Of a DNA stretch of 6,930 bases, positions 5,459 through 6,930 are shown piece after piece. The notes beneath the pieces were generated by a model. It was not told the origin of the DNA. It was given only the letters and a program-made list of their open reading frames with translations, and made no database searches. Origin of the DNA: Chitinophaga pinensis (GTDB lineage: Bacteria > Bacteroidota > Bacteroidia > Flavobacteriales_D > Crocinitomicaceae). Position 1 is the first letter of the stretch. Each line of letters starts with the position of its first letter. The position numbers and the translations under genes are program-made. The DNA lies in NCBI GenBank assembly GCA_945868555.1, contig CAMBMC010000127.1:1-6930 (forward strand), read 5' to 3'.

Positions 5459-6387
5459 TGAAACAAACACTGTGGAAAATTGGCATTGTTCTACTCCTTG
5501 TAGTTGGCACGGATCGAGGACTCGCGTGGTATTTTGATAAAAAGTACACATCCAATTACTTTCATTACGCCAATGGTCATTTAAATTTCTACTTGAAAAA
5601 AGTACATTGCGACACCTTGCTATTGGGCTCATCGCGCGTTTTAGATGGTCTGGTTCCACAAGTTTTTGGTCCCAAAACGTACTCAATTGCAGAGGCTTCA
5701 AAGCATCTGGGGTGGTGTGCGGCCGTGCTTGACCTCATGCAACAATATGGGCGCCTTCCTTCCAAGGCACTCATCATCAATATCGAACCTGAAGACTTCT
5801 TGAATGAATCTGCGAATAAATTGAGAAGCGACATTCATTATCTCAAATATTACCACGACAAAAACCCTTTTATTCAATCAGAAATTGACCGTTCATCGCC
5901 TTTCGAATGGGTGAAATATCTGTCCTCACTCTACCGGCACAATGGAAACAGCCTCATTTTATTGACCAACCCGTTGCAAAAAATCGGTCGACTTCCAACA
6001 CTCAATGGTTATAGGCCCATTTCCCCAACACCACAAGATAGTGTTCGCACCCTACAGGATATAGATAGGGCTCAATATCCTAAACCCGTATTGAACAGCA
6101 GCACTGCAAAACACTATTTCAAGCACATTAAATCCATCTGTAAAAAGCATCACATTGAGTTGATTGTGATCACGGCTCCTTTTTATAAGCCTAACGAACG
6201 CTCCGTTGAATGCAGTCAACTCATGGCGAAATACCTGGCAAAAGAAAATACACGGTATCTGAATTACATCGAAAAAGACATTGGCGAATTGAAGCAATTG
6301 CGTTTTTGGTTTGACAACCATCATTTCATTGATGCGGGCGCTCAAAAGTTCTCTGTTTTGGTTAAAAATGACGTGCAACTGCCCTGA
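5458..6387 (+). CDS. Membrane-anchored SGNH-hydrolase-like protein, MBOAT partner (DltD/AlgJ/AlgX-like role)
   Basis: This 309-residue protein has a short N-terminal hydrophobic segment (about 8-17, after MKQTLWK), read as a membrane anchor or uncleaved signal, so the rest is probably periplasmic. LLLGSSR (54-60) carries the nucleophile-type GSS motif of SGNH/GDSL enzymes, with S58 the likely nucleophile. ALIINIEPEDF (104-114) and ELIVITAPFYKP (234-245) are core strand-loop segments, and DNHHFIDAGAQKFS (286-299) supplies a D-x-x-H pair (D286, H289) fitting the C-terminal Asp-His of the triad. Overall identity to named families is not something I can establish. Its ATG overlaps the MBOAT stop by one base (TGATG), implying translational coupling. 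By analogy with DltB-DltD and AlgI-AlgJ/AlgX it would accept the acyl group outside the membrane and transfer it to a polysaccharide; this role is inferred. It is the last gene of the unit. Confidence 0.82.
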   Translation: MKQTLWKIGIVLLLVVGTDRGLAWYFDKKYTSNYFHYANGHLNFYLKKVHCDTLLLGSSRVLDGLVPQVFGPKTYSIAEASKHLGWCAAVLDLMQQYGRLPSKALIINIEPEDFLNESANKLRSDIHYLKYYHDKNPFIQSEIDRSSPFEWVKYLSSLYRHNGNSLILLTNPLQKIGRLPTLNGYRPISPTPQDSVRTLQDIDRAQYPKPVLNSSTAKHYFKHIKSICKKHHIELIVITAPFYKPNERSVECSQLMAKYLAKENTRYLNYIEKDIGELKQLRFWFDNHHFIDAGAQKFSVLVKNDVQLP

Positions 6388-6399
6388 TTATTTGAATAA

Positions 6400-6930
<531 letters not shown>

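Overview
The window looks like Bacteroidota (Bacteroidetes) chromosome, probably a Flavobacteriia-like lineage. The support is threefold: AT-leaning sequence; no Shine-Dalgarno sequence in front of any start; and several TAnnTTTG elements, the -7 box of the Bacteroidetes primary sigma factor, at plausible places upstream of genes. The phylum call is fairly secure. Genus cannot be read from the sequence.

Layout, all genes on the + strand. (1) 2-2784: the 3' end of a polysaccharide gene cluster, with the C-terminal part of an asparagine synthase (glutamine-hydrolysing) family protein and two different GT-B (GT4-like) glycosyltransferases. (2) 2785-3395: a 179-bp AT-rich intergenic region, then a small four-helix membrane protein of unknown function with its own candidate promoter and a strong intrinsic terminator. 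This looks like an independent transcription unit. (3) 3396-6387: a compact three-gene unit made of the nucleotide-pool sanitising pyrophosphatase RdgB/HAM1, an MBOAT (AlgI/DltB-like) membrane O-acyltransferase, and a membrane-anchored SGNH-hydrolase-like protein. Spacing is 5 nt, then a 1-nt TGATG overlap. (4) 6388-6930: a 105-bp promoter region and the N-terminal 146 residues of a monomeric-type NADP-dependent isocitrate dehydrogenase, cut by the window edge.

How the genes fit together (inference): the amidotransferase-like protein and the glycosyltransferases build or decorate a surface or exopolysaccharide repeat unit in the cytoplasm. The MBOAT-SGNH pair resembles AlgI-AlgJ/AlgX and DltB-DltD, where an acyl group is passed across the inner membrane and transferred to a cell-envelope polymer, so it may O-acylate that polysaccharide. 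RdgB and isocitrate dehydrogenase are housekeeping metabolism. RdgB stands out because it leads the acyltransferase unit. I do not see a clearly new class of system. The best candidates for something undescribed are the unknown membrane protein with its own regulatory region and the rdgB-MBOAT-SGNH arrangement.
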